64,000 nucleotides of DNA from Lyophyllum atratum (GCA_014905825.1 JACGCN010000008.1:1736001-1800000); one strand, 5' to 3'; shown: positions 1 to 12,211, numbered from the stretch's first letter. The notes: generated by a model from the letters alone, not told the origin. A program made the numbers and translations.

Positions 1-1783
1 CTCTTCGAGGACTCAATGAATAATCTACATGGACGACAGCCAGCTGCGCCAGGACTGCACGCGATGGTGTGGCGGGGAAGAGTTGAAGAGTTGCTTCGTA
101 AGATCGGCCCACACCAGTTGGATCAGGGTCAGGATCGCCGACGTCTTCATATGCGAGGTCCAACTGAAAAAATCATGAGAGACCGAATTCGTGGGCGAAA
201 TCTCAACACGAACCCCATGGGGGACAGTGTCGTAATGACGTGTATCCATGGCTGGCGCCTTGCAACCAAAAGTAAGTAAGCTCGTACCATACACTCAAGT
301 CGATGTCACCTACCCTGGGACTATAAGCCCAAAGAGTGACCGTCCCCGTCGCAGAACCCGCATCTCGAATGTCCAAGCCCCTCGGTGCTCCTTGCCAGAA
401 GTCTGTTGCCGTCCTCACAGAGTAAGTGACAGTGCGGGCCAGGAATACATGCAACTTACCTTTGAGCCCGAATACCACGCCACCGCCTTTCGCGCCCCCC
501 ACGTACCCAAGCCCGGAGGCACGAGTCCCAAAGCCCGCATGATCAAGGAACGATGCACTCCTCCCCGCATTCGTTCTCTTCCCTATCGTAAAGCGCTCCG
601 AGGATAGTTGGTCTAGCGTAAAGTCAGACCACACCGGAAGCTGAGGGACGAAAGGAGTGATGGACGTGGGCCATGTGGATATATCCGACGTCGCGGTCCC
701 TTCGAACTGGGGTGTGAGCACTGCGGCTGTTGCGTCCCGTCGAAGGCCCGACATGACGCGGACGGGCTCGCCCCATATCCCGCCATCTGCGCTGATGAAG
801 CGGATGTGTCGGTTGTAGAGTTCGTCAGAGAGGGGTGTGGTGAATCTGAGTCCCTGCGGACATGGGCAGTATGAGCATTTCGAGAGTGAGATGAATAAGG
901 AAGACAAGGGCTTACGATTCCTTTGATGAAGTCTTTCTGTTGGTCGGCATCGTATATGAAGAAGTGGACGAGGCGTATCGACGTAGCGCCCGCCGCAATA
1001 TAGAACCTAACGGTGAAGGGGAGGAAGTCGGCATGCCCTCCTCCTGTGTACTTTCCCGTTACCTTCACGGGTCAAGTTAGCTTGTATCGCGGGGGACGGA
1101 TAATAACAAATGCACCTTGATGACGGCTCGTACAGGCCCCTTCTGCTCGACCGTTACAGAATCGACCCTTCCTGTGGTGGCAACGACAGTTGGTCGAGGG
1201 CCCTCGAGCTCGGGCTCATCGGGAGCACCTTGGACATGTACGAGAAGAGTTCCGCTCTGAACCTGGGCCTTCCCAGAGATGGATAGAGAGTCGATCAAGA
1301 CGTTCCCGGACTTGTTGAACTTGGCTATCGAGACCGAACTCCGTTAGATCTTGACAATGTTCATACCTAGTTGAACATACCCGAAAAGGTTCCTGTCGTT
1401 ACGGTAATGCTGGTACTAGAATCGACCACAGTCACTGGCGATGGTGGCTCAGCAGGAGTACCCGTTAGCAAAGTCAACGTATCAGCAAGTGCAGCGTTGG
1501 CAGCAATAGCGTGCCCCGTCCATTTCAAACTTCCATCCGGCCAACTAAGACATTTCGAATATGAGTGCTGGAACGAACTCATAGAAAGAAACACGTACTA
1601 AGCCATCGGCCATGTCTGGACAGGAACAGCCTTCCCGGCAGCTATAAGCTTGATAGCTGTCGTCTTGTCGATCTCGCCTTGATTCCATGGTATCCCAAAA
1701 GCGGTCCCTGTAGGAATCCCGTTGGGTGCTTTCCCGTCAAGCCATTTCAAGTCCACGCCCGCAGGCGGCAAAGGGTTCGCCAT
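1..1783 (-). CDS. PL26/YetA-like exo-rhamnogalacturonan lyase, C-terminus off the left edge
   Basis: Probable exo-acting rhamnogalacturonan lyase-like enzyme of the PcRGLX/YetA group. Seven exons fit on the minus strand: 1783-1599, 1544-1381, 1324-1116, 1062-916, 853-314, 258-214 and 163 to beyond position 1. The introns are 50-62 nt with GT..AG borders, and all junctions keep frame. About 485 residues are visible; the family is much longer, so the C-terminal helical (toroid) part lies outside. Recognisable pieces in order are GTAFGIPWNQGE and YWPDGSLKWTGHAI (first domain), FNKSGNVLIDS, DADQQKDFIKGI, then TDFWQGAPRGLDI, SPRAPAMDTRHYD and LAYEDVGD (central sandwich). These match the family pattern as I remember it. 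No signal peptide is seen after the ATG at 1783; an upstream exon carrying one cannot be excluded. The likely role is pectin (RG-I) breakdown. Family assignment is fairly firm, exact substrate is not. Confidence 0.7.
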
Positions 1784-2563
1784 TTCGGTGACGTGGGTGA
1801 AACTCGTCGACGTGCATAGTTCGTTTTATGTGTTGGACTGTGGAGATTTTACGAGAGGCTGGCGGGCCGCTCGACGGGAGGTCCATCATGAGACTATGGC
1901 AAGAAGGCAAGAAGCGCATGCTCGCGAATTTTCCAAACATGTGATGCCCTTTCGCAATGGTAGCCATTTTTGTCGATTTCTCCCCTCTCTGGATGAGTAG
2001 GTAGGGTACACGAACATATATACACTTGGTTCGGTATGCTCTCAACTAGGTAGATTGGATGAAGTTCGGCAAAGTGTACATAGGCCTCGGCCGCCGGTTA
2101 CGTCGTCTTGTCCCGATAGCTGCTGGCCGAAAAATACATGCCGAGGTCTGTCAAAACGGTGCTTAAAAAAGACGTGAATATGCATGCAACGGTCCGCCTC
2201 GTTCATAGGCCCGAGATTTGAGGTTCAGTATTGTTGTAGTTGAAATAACGAGACCGGGCCAAAACGTATTGGTGGTCGGAAAGCAAAAATTATCGAGGTG
2301 GCAGTGCACCTTCCTGTTCGTCTTCACCACGACCCCCGACCCATCCTTATCGGCCAGACTTCAGTCTACATGTTCTCCCGGAGTCTCTATACCTCGTTTG
2401 CTCTTCCCCTCAACGTTCTCCGAAGGGTAGGCGACAAGGCGGCCAGATTGCGCCAATCCCAGGTCCCCTGACCAGCCGGTCCGTTTATCCGCGTCGACTT
2501 CGGACAAATGCTCTAGGGTCCTCGCCACCGGGAAATGAGCAGAAATTACATTGCGGTTCGTCC
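1784..2563. other. Intergenic region between divergent genes
   Basis: 780 bases separate the divergent lyase-like gene (-) and Atg27 gene (+). It should contain both promoters. The small open frames here show no recognisable domain and overlap each other on both strands. I see no repeat, tRNA or transposon terminus. Confidence 0.5.
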
Positions 2564-3920
2564 ATGTTCATCACGCATAGCGTCTGGCTGTTACTGGTTT
2601 CTTGGTCTTATCCTTCGTTCGTGGTCGCTATAGACGTGAGCGATGACACCGCGACTGCGAGGTGCACATTCGCAATCAACGACCTCAGATTCGATCTCTG
2701 TCCACTATTCGTGGCCCATCCGACTCCTTTCAATGTTATCATAGACGAGGAAACGCCTCCTACACGCACCAAGAATGTCTATATGATGAGCCTTGGTGGG
2801 CCGTTGCGGAGAGATGGGACGTTGCCGGCAGAACTACAGGTGAGCCCCTACCCCGCTTTTCCTTCCTCGTATACGGTTCTAATTCTGACACGAATGAAGT
2901 GCCCAAAAGGAACGCGGATATGCCTGACTGGTATGATAACCTTGTACCATCGTGTTAGCTTGACTATCCTGACGACGTGCTCATCCCCGCAGTTGTGAAT
3001 ACAAGACCGAACCATCCATCTGAACCATCACGAGTAATTCAAGTTATACCTGTAGTGGGAGCAGATACGAATGTCAAAGCCATCCTCGGAAAGAAAGAGA
3101 ACGAAGACGATCACCATGGTGCGTTGAGCTATCAATGCTTTCTACTCGCCGATGGTTCTTATCTCACATAAGTCGTTTCGAAGCACCCTTACAGGTAACG
3201 CTGCACGGCGGTTCTTACATGAAACAAAACCAAAAGGCAACCTTCCTATATCACTGCGACCACGACGCTGAAGAGGTACATCATGTCCTATCGTTAGCGC
3301 CCATCACTCCTCTGCTAATATACTTGATGTTACGCAAGCCAACCCTGCCCACATACCAGTGGAAATGGAACGGCACGCACGCATTTTCCTGGAAGACGAG
3401 ACATGCATGTCATAAACCACTCTCGGATCCAAAACCAGACCCCGGACCAGACCCAGACCCACCCCAGGACCCACCGAAAGACCCCGAGTCTGATCCCAAC
3501 GAAGAGGACAGGGATCGCTCTTCACGTTCTAGTTCTACCCTTAAAGTCTTCTGGTTTGCGGTTCTGTTAGTGCTAATATTTCGGCAATATTTTTGTGCGT
3601 CGCTGATGGTATGATGTAGAACCTCGTCAATCGCAGGGCTCCTCTTCTTCCTCCTCCTCCGAAGACATCAACGCAGTCGTCTTCCCTCTTCAATCCCCTC
3701 AGCGATCACGCGGCAAATTCAGGCTTTCCTCTCGACGCGGTTCATTCCACGATCGTTATACATAGGGAAAGAGCAGAGGGTCGATCTCTCGTCGTATCAT
3801 CGGGCTTACCCCGATATCAATAGCGAGGAGGACGAAGGAGAAGAAGTACCTCTCACACCAAGTCCAAGTGGGACTTTCAGCCGTAATACACGCACTCCTG
3901 GCTATTACGGAAGTTTCTGA
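2564..3920 (+). CDS. ATG27: Autophagy-related protein 27 (Atg27) homologue
   Basis: Single-pass membrane protein of the Atg27/MRH family, which in yeast cycles between Golgi, endosome and vacuole and supports Atg9 vesicle supply for autophagy. Six exons: 2564-2839, 2900-2930, 2993-3118, 3184-3275, 3339-3594 and 3637-3920, giving 354 residues. The start gives a hydrophobic signal peptide (about residues 1-22). The lumenal part has the family blocks FDLCPLF, ETPPTRT, CPKGTRICL, SRVIQVIPV, VTLHGGSY with QKATF, and HAFSWKTRHAC, whose cysteines are expected to form MRH disulphides. A Pro/Asp-rich linker (about 190-230) precedes one transmembrane helix spanning the fifth exon junction. The cytosolic tail is basic, then acidic, and ends in GYYGSF; a tyrosine sorting signal is typical of Atg27. 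The last intron is only 42 nt and is the least certain junction. Confidence 0.85.
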
Positions 3921-4106
3921 GACCTTGGTGTGGATGCGCGTGGATGAAGTTCACCTGTTATATCCGACGTTTATAGAGTAGCTTGTGTTTGAAAAGCTAG
4001 GAATGACTTGGAGCGCGTGAGAGCCTGCGCCTCTGAGTAGTAAAACGTTAAACATTCAGCTCCCCACCTCCGGCAAGACTTATACCAGACTCTGATTAGC
4101 GCAATT

Positions 4107-4218
4107 GCCCCGCGCTCGAATCGAACGAGCTCCGCCCCAATGAGGTGGCATACGTGGTAAGTAAGCTGACCATCAAGTCTCATAGCGGCAGGGTGTGCTG
4201 CCATTACACCAGCGGGGC
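4107..4218 (-). ncRNA. Isolated tRNA-like unit (same family as the 26.9-27.9 kb array)
   Basis: Reads on the minus strand as a tRNA-like fold with pol III internal promoter boxes. The 7-bp acceptor stem GCCCCGC/GCGGGGC pairs perfectly. The D arm is TG-GTGT-AATGGCA-GCAC (box A-like). The T arm GCTCG-TTCGATT-CGAGC pairs perfectly (box B-like). The two strands of the anticodon stem (CCCTG and TGGGG, with two G-U pairs) are separated by 49 nt, far more than a 7-nt loop. If the excess is an intron, the loop would still lack the invariant U33, so I do not assign an anticodon. It lies about 70 bp past the cutinase stop codon. It could be a tRNA pseudogene, a tRNA with an unusual intron, or a non-decoding tRNA-like RNA. 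Confidence 0.55.
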
Positions 4219-4286
4219 TAAGTATATTGTGCTTTACTTCACATGTCATGCTGTGAACATCGATGCCTTGCTTCTCTTGAGTCTTT

Positions 4287-5045
4287 TCACCCACCAATCC
4301 TTCCCAAAACGAAATTAGTGGCCGCAGTTCCGTATTTGGTGACATATGCGTGATGGACGGCGCTATCGAAACCACCAGCACAGTATGGGTCTCCAATGTC
4401 GCAGAAAGAGTTGAGCTGAGATGCGAAGCCTTCTAAAGCACCACTGGGGCGGGGAAACAAGCCGTTCAGCGCGTTCGCAGTTCCTATGGAGAAAAAAGGT
4501 TGGTGGGGCAGAGCGTACATGCTATAAAATCTCACCTTTCTGGAAGGATTCGCCCTGGACGTGGCCTGGGTCGCCCATCAGAATAGCGGCAACGACTGTG
4601 CACGACCCCACATCAGTAATGCACCAAAGCAACTTGGGTTTCGTGACTCACCGTTGGCAGTTCCGCTAGCCTTGGCAGCGAGAACATCTCCGGTGACATG
4701 CGCACCCTGACTGTACCCGGTCAAGACGATCTTGGTGTTGGGGCACGCAGACACTTTATCGGCCAACCTGGCCTTCATAGCAGTTACACCTTGACCCTCG
4801 GAGTTGAGGTAGTCGGTGAGGGTGGCGGGATAGACGATGGCCTCGCGAGAGACGGTCTGCGTGCTCCCGGAGACGATGCGGTCGACGACGGCGCCGATGA
4901 TGCCCTCGCCGGGGGCTTCTGTTGATGCGCGTGCGGTGATGACATGCACGGCAGCACAACCAGTAGTGGGAGCGGGGATTGGGTTTGCCACAACGGAGAC
5001 CGCGAGGGCGGTGAGAGCGACGAGTAAGGACTTCGAGGTCAACAT
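4287..5045 (-). CDS. Cutinase (carbohydrate esterase family 5)
   Basis: Secreted serine esterase of the cutinase/acetylxylan esterase fold that hydrolyses cutin or acylated plant polymers. Exons 5045-4652, 4595-4536 and 4483-4287 give 216 residues, normal for the family. It starts with a signal peptide ending near AVSVVANP. The conserved blocks are CAAVHVITARAS-TEAPGEG near the N terminus, the nucleophile elbow GYSQGA (about residue 115), GDPGH, and a C-terminal FCDIGDPYC followed by HHAYV. These supply the Ser-Asp-His triad and a disulphide near the Asp. Introns are 56 and 52 nt and frame is kept. A minus-strand TATAAAG sits at 5108-5114, about 65 bp upstream of the ATG. It converges on Atg27, with the tRNA-like unit between them. 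Cutinase versus acetylxylan esterase cannot be separated from sequence alone. Confidence 0.9.
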
Positions 5046-5107
5046 CTTGTCAACTGGCTAGAGGCGTGAAGCTGTAGCAGTGGAGACATAAGTACAGTAC
5101 ATGTGGG

Positions 5108-5114
5108 CTTTATA
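5108..5114 (-). promoter_or_regulatory. TATA box of the cutinase gene
   Basis: TATAAAG on the minus strand about 65 bp upstream of the cutinase start codon, a usual distance for a fungal TATA element ahead of a short 5' leader. Confidence 0.5.
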
Positions 5115-6628
5115 GCGTTGTGAACAGCACCCATGTGCTGTGATGCAGTATGATGCTACATGTCTCGCGCACTCCGGTAACATGAGAGGTGGTATGACCA
5201 AAAAGAAGATGACAATAGCAACCGAAGCTCGATCACTGAGGACAGCGACGTGCGTAAGGGAGCCACTGCCCTCTTACCCTGAATCAATGGTACGAATCGA
5301 AGACATCCAACAATGAGTCGGTGCCGTCGGTCAGAACAGACAGGACCCAAGAAGGGGAAATGTTCGACGGATGCAGAAGTCACCCCGAGAACAAACCGAG
5401 AATGATTGTATTCTCGTCTTGTCAGAAATGACGAGGTCTTTGGTACCATACGAAAGCCTTGCCCAAAGGCTTCACTAGTGTTATGTTGACTCCGAGCTTG
5501 AATCGTAAATCCTTTCTCGAACAAGGATAAATTGACCGTTTCTTTTGGTGAATTCGATTGTCCGATGCAATCAGTCAGTCGACATCAGTCTCCACAGTGA
5601 CTCGCTAAGCTCGACATACCCCATGTCCGTGAGGTGGAAGATCGAGCGACACCGGATGTGCCCCGTACTTCTCTTGCTTCTGCCTTCGACGCTACTGCTT
5701 CGACATACATCTTCTTCTCCACTTCCTGAATCCTGAGGTCTCGGCTGTTGAAGTACCGAACTGCACCCGCTCCCGGTAGCTCATGGGTCAATGACGTGAG
5801 TGGGTACTGTTGGCGCATGGCAGGGTGCCATTTAGCATTCAATCAATCGACACTCAGCCTCTGAATACAAGAACTTGAAGAGGACGTGACTTAGCGGAGG
5901 AGAGCATTAATCATCGTGGATGGTTCTCACCTACACGGGTTGTAGAGAATTCGAAAGATCAATTGGGTCGCCGACTGTGTAGCGTTGATCAAGTTCCCCG
6001 ATGGTCGATAATTGTAATCCAGTGGATGGCGATCAAGGACAGTAGATTTTGCTGTTATACATGGAGGCGATGCGTGTCGAGTCTTTGGATCTGTACCGTA
6101 ACCATCGTGCGTCTCTCAGAATAAGCTGACAGGCTTGGAGACGGCAGAGAGGTTTTAGAGTTGCATGTCAGATGCATGTGACTGAGCGCATCACAGGGTT
6201 CATCTAGTTCCAGTCAAAGTCGTCGATGCCTATCACAATTAAGTATGAAACTGCACAACGCACCTTACTTGGACTGCCCACGATTGACGTTTTTTTCGGG
6301 AGCCTGCATCGTTCCCTGGCTTCAAATATCGAGCCAGCATCTGCGATCGGTTGGAAATGTTGTCCAAGACATGCAGCAAACACGAGGAGGACATGGGCTC
6401 AAGCTAATTATGAGCGCTCAGCGATATCAACATCATTTTGATTTTTGCGAGCCGCAGATCATTTTCCCCCTTTTGATGGGCGATCATCGAATATTTATCA
6501 GCTAACCATCTGACATCTCCTCATCACATATGTCTTGTATGTGAGTACCTCACCTACGTAATGGGGAGCTTGCCTTATCCCACTACTTTACGCAATGTTT
6601 ATCTGAGTGCATTAGAAGAGATACAAAT
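5115..6628. other. Gene-poor region between cutinase and Helitron
   Basis: About 1.5 kb with only short overlapping open frames. A minus-strand frame at 5842-5585 encodes a charged helical-looking piece (HELPGAGAVRYFNSRD, then VEKKMYVEAVASKAEAREV) that might be one exon or relic of a gene, but I find no neighbouring exons. The Helitron 3' terminus (hairpin plus CTRR, minus strand) should lie in the right part of this stretch; I could not locate it convincingly. Confidence 0.3.
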
Positions 6629-7011
6629 TTAGTCATTAAATACATATTCACTAAGATCCATGCCATATGTGTTTAGAGTGAATCCAAGTGCCTCTCGTCT
6701 ACTATTATCCTCTCGCAACATTTTCATCGACTCTGTTTCTTGACCACGCTGCAGCCGACCCATACCGAAATGTGTACGGAACGCCAAACCCTTCAAATTT
6801 TTGACGCGCGAAATTGCAACGAATGATAGTCCAGATGAGAAGTCCTTTGGTCCCAGGTCAATGACAACGTCTGACAATGTGAGACCCTGGCTCTTGTGTA
6901 TGGTAATTGCCCAGGCCAATGCCAATGGAAGCTGAGTGCGTGAAAGTTGCATTCCGGATTTGTCCTCCCAACGAGCGGTGACAGGAGTTACCGGAACCCA
7001 TGATGGATCAA

Positions 7012-7374
7012 TGTTAGAATCCTATACCATAGGATAATAGACAGTTAATATGTCTAAGTGATAAGAGAGAAGATAGACCTCAGTCTCTTGTATAATTGAC
7101 TATATTGATCAGCGTACCTAAGTGATAAGAGAGAAGATAGACTAAGGTACGTCAGTAATGATAAATATGGTAAGTAAGTAAGTGGCTCACCCTCAGTCTC
7201 TTGTATAATTGACTGAGGGTGTAACGACGAGTAGTTATAGGTATATATACTGTAAGTATGATAAAGGTCCTTTGTATGTGAGTGGCCGTTTGTCAAGTAT
7301 GAGATAAAGAAACCGGACCGTGATCTGATCGGCCCTCGACACAAAGCGTCTCGGTGCCGGATCAAATCCTAACA
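7012..7374 (-). repeat. 3' LTR of copia copy 1
   Basis: 363-bp terminal repeat. Inside are two copies of a TAAGTGATAAGAGAGAAGAT motif and a hairpin at 7190-7219 (CCCTCAGTC paired with GACTGAGGG over a 12-nt loop). Both recur in the other LTR. Confidence 0.97.
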
Positions 7375-7419
7375 CTCCTCCTCACCGTAGACGCTCCTCC
7401 TCGTATGGAATCGTGGCGA

Positions 7420-10400
7420 TTATCGCAGGCCTAGAAGATCACGGAAGCGGTTGAATGGATCGCGAGGGAGCGGTTTTGTAAAGACGTCGGCGACGTTGTA
7501 CTTGGTGTTGACATAGCGTATATGGATCTCGTTAGATTGGACGCGTTCACGAAGGAAATGATATTTGATGTCCACATGTTTGACGCGTGCGTGAAGTAGG
7601 GGATCCTCGGAGAGGTTGATCGCGGCGTTGTTGTCGCATAGGATAGTGGTAGGATCCTTCGAGACATCATGATCGATTCCTTTGAGTAGGGCGCGCAGCC
7701 AGATGCATTCTTGCGCGGCTTCGAACGCGGCCATGTATTCAGCTTCGCAGGATGAAGCTGCGACTGTCTTCTGTTTCCTCGCCGCCCATGAAACGGCCCC
7801 AGAACCTAAGCTCCATACAAAACCACCTATACTCCTCCTGGTGTCAAGACAGCTGGCCCAGTCCGAGTCCGTGAAGCCGAGTAGCGAGGTTGAGATATTA
7901 CCGCCGAGATGTAGCTTTAGTTCGCGTGTCCCCTTTAGATAACGGACTAATCGTATGGCGGCGTTCCAATGGATGGATGAGTATGAATCGACATATTGGG
8001 TGAGTTGTTGCACGGCATAAGAAATATCGGGGCGCGTGGAGATCGCGAGGTAGAGGAGGCACCCGACGAGAGATCGATAAGGTATCTTGGCGAGTGTGTC
8101 CTGCTCCTCCTTAGGTAGAGATGTGCGATCAACGCGTCGTAGTTTTAATCCCGGATCCATTGGGAGGGAGATGGGTGCCGCGTCTTTCTGACCGAATTGG
8201 TGTATGATCTTATCGATTAGTGCTGTCTGAGAGAGTTTCACAGACCGATTGGGGAGGTCCCATTCGACGGCGATGCCGACGACGAATCGTGGGGTTCCGA
8301 GATCAGAAATAGTCCATACAGTGCGCATTTGAGCTTTGAAGCGATCATTCTCGGCTTTGGAACTTGCGATGGAGAGGAAGTCGTCCACATGAACGGCGGC
8401 TACAATGGTACCTGAGTCAGCTTTCCGGTAATAGATGCAGGACTCGCACGCGAGACGCGTGAACCCCCAAGTCAGCATATTGTCGTTGAGCGTTTTGTTC
8501 CAGATGCGGCCGCTTTGCTTCATCCCATATAATCCCCTCACTAGACACCATACCCAGTCTTCCTTCCCTGATTCCTCAAATCCTTCCGGTTGTTCCATAT
8601 ATTGGATCTCGTCCTCTGGTAGAAGACCGTAGAGGAAAGCGGTCTTCACGTCAATCTGTGTCGCGTCCCATCCCTGAGAGGCCGCAAGATGTAAGAGGAT
8701 TCACCATGACTCCATACGCGCTGTAGGTGAGGTGGTCTTCGTGTAATCTCGCCCGTAGACTTGTTCATATCCCTTGAAGACTAGACGGACCTTAAACCGT
8801 ACAGCCTTCCCATTTTCGTCGCGTTTAATTTTGAATATAGGACGGCCTTTGCGTACTTTCTGGCCTTGCGGGACGTCCGATCGAGGGACGAGTTTGTAAA
8901 CCCCCATTTCCTTCAACGAGTTGAGTTCCTCTCTATATCCCTCAGCCCATTTGGCTGCATCTGCGGATGCCTTAGCCTCCGCCCATGTTTTCGGCTCATC
9001 CTCAAACTCTATATCCGCCGGATCAATGCCCCCTGAGTCAATAATAGCTGCAAGGAGTCGATCATGATCGACGTCGAGCCCTAGATCAGGCACGTTCAGC
9101 AGATCACGGAGTTCGGAATCCGCTCTGACGTCAGGTTCCTCGGCCTGCGCGCGTCGTTCCGCTCGCGCTGCCTTCACGCGTTCCGCGCTTTCCTTCGACT
9201 CCTGAACTGCACGTTGAGTACGCGTTGGTGGAGGATCGTCGGGGTTGCTCTTTTCGGTTGGCGTGATTGTTCGGTTAGATCGACGTAAGGGTTCGGGAGC
9301 GGGAGGCGCGTTAAGCGGTGGTTCGACGGGGTCGATGGGTTCCATTGCAGGTGGAATGTTTGGATCATCAACGATGGGTGGTGGTAAGAGGTTGTCGTCA
9401 TCATTTGCTATGATAGGAATATCGGTCGAGCCTGTGCGAATTTCTTCGAGGGTCGACGGTTCCGAAGCGGTGACGTTGGGGAGAGGAATTTCCGGAGGTA
9501 AATGACCATCATGGCTCTCGAGGAATCGAACATGGTACGATTGGTAGATTTTCTGTGTTTTTTGCTCGTAGCATCGGTAGGTTTTCGAGTTGTGTCCATA
9601 TCCGATGAGAATACATTCTGTCGAGCGCTCGAAGAGTTTCGGGTTGTGTTTGTTGATGAGGACAAATGCGCGACACCCTATTTCCCTCATATAGGAGTAG
9701 TCAGGCTTACGTTCGTACCAGAGTTCGAAGGGGGTGAGCCCCTTGAGCGATTTAGTTGCGGTCTTTTCATGAAGGTGCGCCGCAGTGAGATACAATTCAT
9801 CCCACAGATTGGGGGGGCATCCCGTCGCAATTCGCATTGTTCGCGCTTTGCCCATGAGCGTGCGATGCATGCGTTCGACGCGCCCCATGTGAGCGGATGT
9901 GTAAGGTGCACCCAGTTCCTGTGAAGTCCCTCGAGATTGTAGCCATTTGTCCATCTCGTGTCCTTTGAGTTCGCCATCAAAGCCGGTGCGATAAATGCCG
10001 ACTTTGAGTCCCGTTTCCGTTTCCCTAGCCAGTTCCCATGCTTTTAGGGCTGGAAGGGCGTCCGATTTGAGTCTCATGGGTACTGACCACGCTTTACTGG
10101 AATAGTCATCGACAATGTTCATGACATATCTATTTCCAGTGCGCGATTCTACAGTCATTGGTCCGGAAAGATCTATCCAGACTTTCTCCAGCTTCCGAGT
10201 TGCTCTATGCCCCTTCCCTTCTTCCCGCACCTTAGGTACCGGTGTCTTGGTCTGTTTTCCAAGAATACACGCGTCACACTTGGGCGGTTTGGAAGAAAGG
10301 AGATTTGGCGTACCTGCGGTACCCGCAAGCATGCCTGCCTTCGTCATGTCTATGAGAGTCTGGAAATTGGCATGCCCGAGACGGCGATGCCAAGTTTCGA

Positions 10401-12033
10401 GATTGACGGCGTGTTGGGTAGTGTAGGCATGTTCAGCAAAGGTGGTGAGGACATTGAGCGAATAGAGTCGTTGGTTTGGAAGGAGCGATCCCTCGGCGAT
10501 GAGAGCGCCGGAGGTTCGATCAATGATCTTAACTGACTCGTGATCGAAGTGGGCTGCGACGCCGGAGGTGGCTGAGAGAGAGCTGATGGAGATGAGACGG
10601 ACGGTGGAATTGGGGATGTAGAGCGCGTCCTTGAGGATGATAGACGCGCCATGATCGAGATTGAGGCGAATGTTGCCGATGCCGACGGCTGCGACTGCTG
10701 AGCCGCCGACCCCGCGGATTTGACGAGGTGGGATATCGCGAAGACTGAGGAAATCTTCACGATTAGGGGATATATGAACCGTTGCGCCGGTGTCGACAAA
10801 GAACGGTTGGGTGGTTGTGCTCCTCCTCTGTTGGAGCGTCATGGTGTCGGCCGTCGCGAGAACAGTTTCCTCGACAGTGGCGACCGGATTTTCGAAGGCG
10901 AGGAAGCCATGGTATTCGACTTCCTCAATGGACGCGATGCCGGAGTCAGATGCGAGGGAGTCAGATGCGAGGCCGGCGAATTCGGCGGACTTCGCGTCGG
11001 TCTGGAGTTTGGTGAGGTGCGCGGGATCGACGAAGAATGCCTGGCCGTCGCTACCTTTGACGGCTATGTAGGCCTTCGCGTTGTTCCCCTTCTTCTGTTC
11101 CTTCCCTTTTCCAACTGGACCGCCGCGCGCTGCGATCGATTCCGAGATCGTCTTTCCCTCCATTCCTCCTCCTTTCTGAACGCACCACTTCTGTGAGTGA
11201 CCCCGACACGGCCGTCCCTTCGACTGACAAAGAGTGCAGCAGATCGCTCCCGCGCCATGATTGTGGCCCGGGAGGTCGTTCGGATAGGAGCCTTTGGCAA
11301 CGAGTGCGGTGTCGGACGAGTGGTGGGTAGATTTGGAATTAATGATGGTTTGCTGATTCTCCATGAGACGATGAATATCGGCGGAGGTGTATGGTTTATC
11401 CTTTGTCGAGTCGGCGAGGCCGCGAGACACGGACGCCTGTAAAGATTCGTAGGAATTCCCATTGAGGCTGTTGAGGAGCGCGATGCATGTGAAGAGGTCG
11501 ACTGTGATGGTGCCCATATCGAACGCGCGACGGACAGTGTCGACAATCTTCTTTGCCGTGGTAGGGAGCGGCTCCGATGGGGAGCAGTAAGTTGCGAGAG
11601 CCTCTCTAAGGAGGGAGACCTGTTTGACGGGTCCTTCGCGTTGCGCTCGGCGCTTCAGGTCGTCGTAGCATGTCTGTGCCGTGCCGTCCGCTTTGAGATC
11701 AGGGATTTCCGTTTCTGCGACGGCAGAGCGGATAAAGGCGATGGCGAGCTTGTTATTTCTCTTCCAGTTGGCGTGGGCACGGGGTTCTGTGATTTCAGAG
11801 GGAACCTTGACTGGATCAATAACGTACTCATCGAGTCCGTTCATGATGAGTGCATCCTCGAGAAGCTGCGACCACTGATTGAAGTCGCCATTCATGCGGT
11901 CGAATCTGGTGCCTGACCAGATAGTGCGTATGGTGAGACGAGGGATGGATGGGTTAGCCGCATCGGAGGGTAGACTAGCCATGGTAGAGCTATGAGAGGT
12001 AGCAGCAGGGGGAGCAGCAGGGGGAACAGTCAT
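7420..12033 (-). pseudogene. Copia copy 1 gag-pol with one in-frame stop
   Basis: One 1537-codon frame encoding Gag, protease, integrase, reverse transcriptase and RNase H, interrupted once by TGA at 8703-8701 (codon 1111). Landmarks from the ATG at 12033: Gag region (UBN2/DUF4219-like, residues 20-250), protease FFVDTGATVHIS (about 411), pre-integrase WHRRLGHANF (about 550), integrase core ending near VERMHRTL, RT HVDDFLS (about 1211), RNase H SSCEAEYMA (about 1432) and LCDNNAAI. The stop falls between the RT blocks SPTARMESW and IDVKTAFLYG, so any truncated product lacks the RT active site. The frame is open on both sides, and no other lesion is visible. Confidence 0.93.
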
Positions 12034-12201
12034 CTAGCAACGACAAAGGATTTCGCGTGAGTGGCGAGGCGCGTGTCGATAAGATCGCGACGCGCTGATA
12101 AGATCGGGACAACTGGGCCCGGAGATAAGTTGATCGGAACGAGGGTTCCGGGATCACGGTAGGGATTCGAAAGCTCGTCACTGTTAAAGTGTACGGCTTA
12201 T

Positions 12202-12211
12202 GCCCATAACC
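12202..12211 (-). other. Primer-binding site of copia copy 1
   Basis: GGTTATGGGC on the minus strand directly follows the 5' LTR. It is complementary to the anticodon arm of initiator tRNA-Met (GCCCATAACC), the half-tRNA priming mode known for Drosophila copia. The same 10 bases follow the 5' LTR of copia copy 2. Confidence 0.75.

Noticed and set aside
7054..7365. 103-codon minus-strand frame present in both copia-1 LTRs
   Set aside because: Lies wholly in non-coding LTR sequence, low-complexity Tyr/Ser/Leu; the duplicate exists only because LTRs are duplicated.
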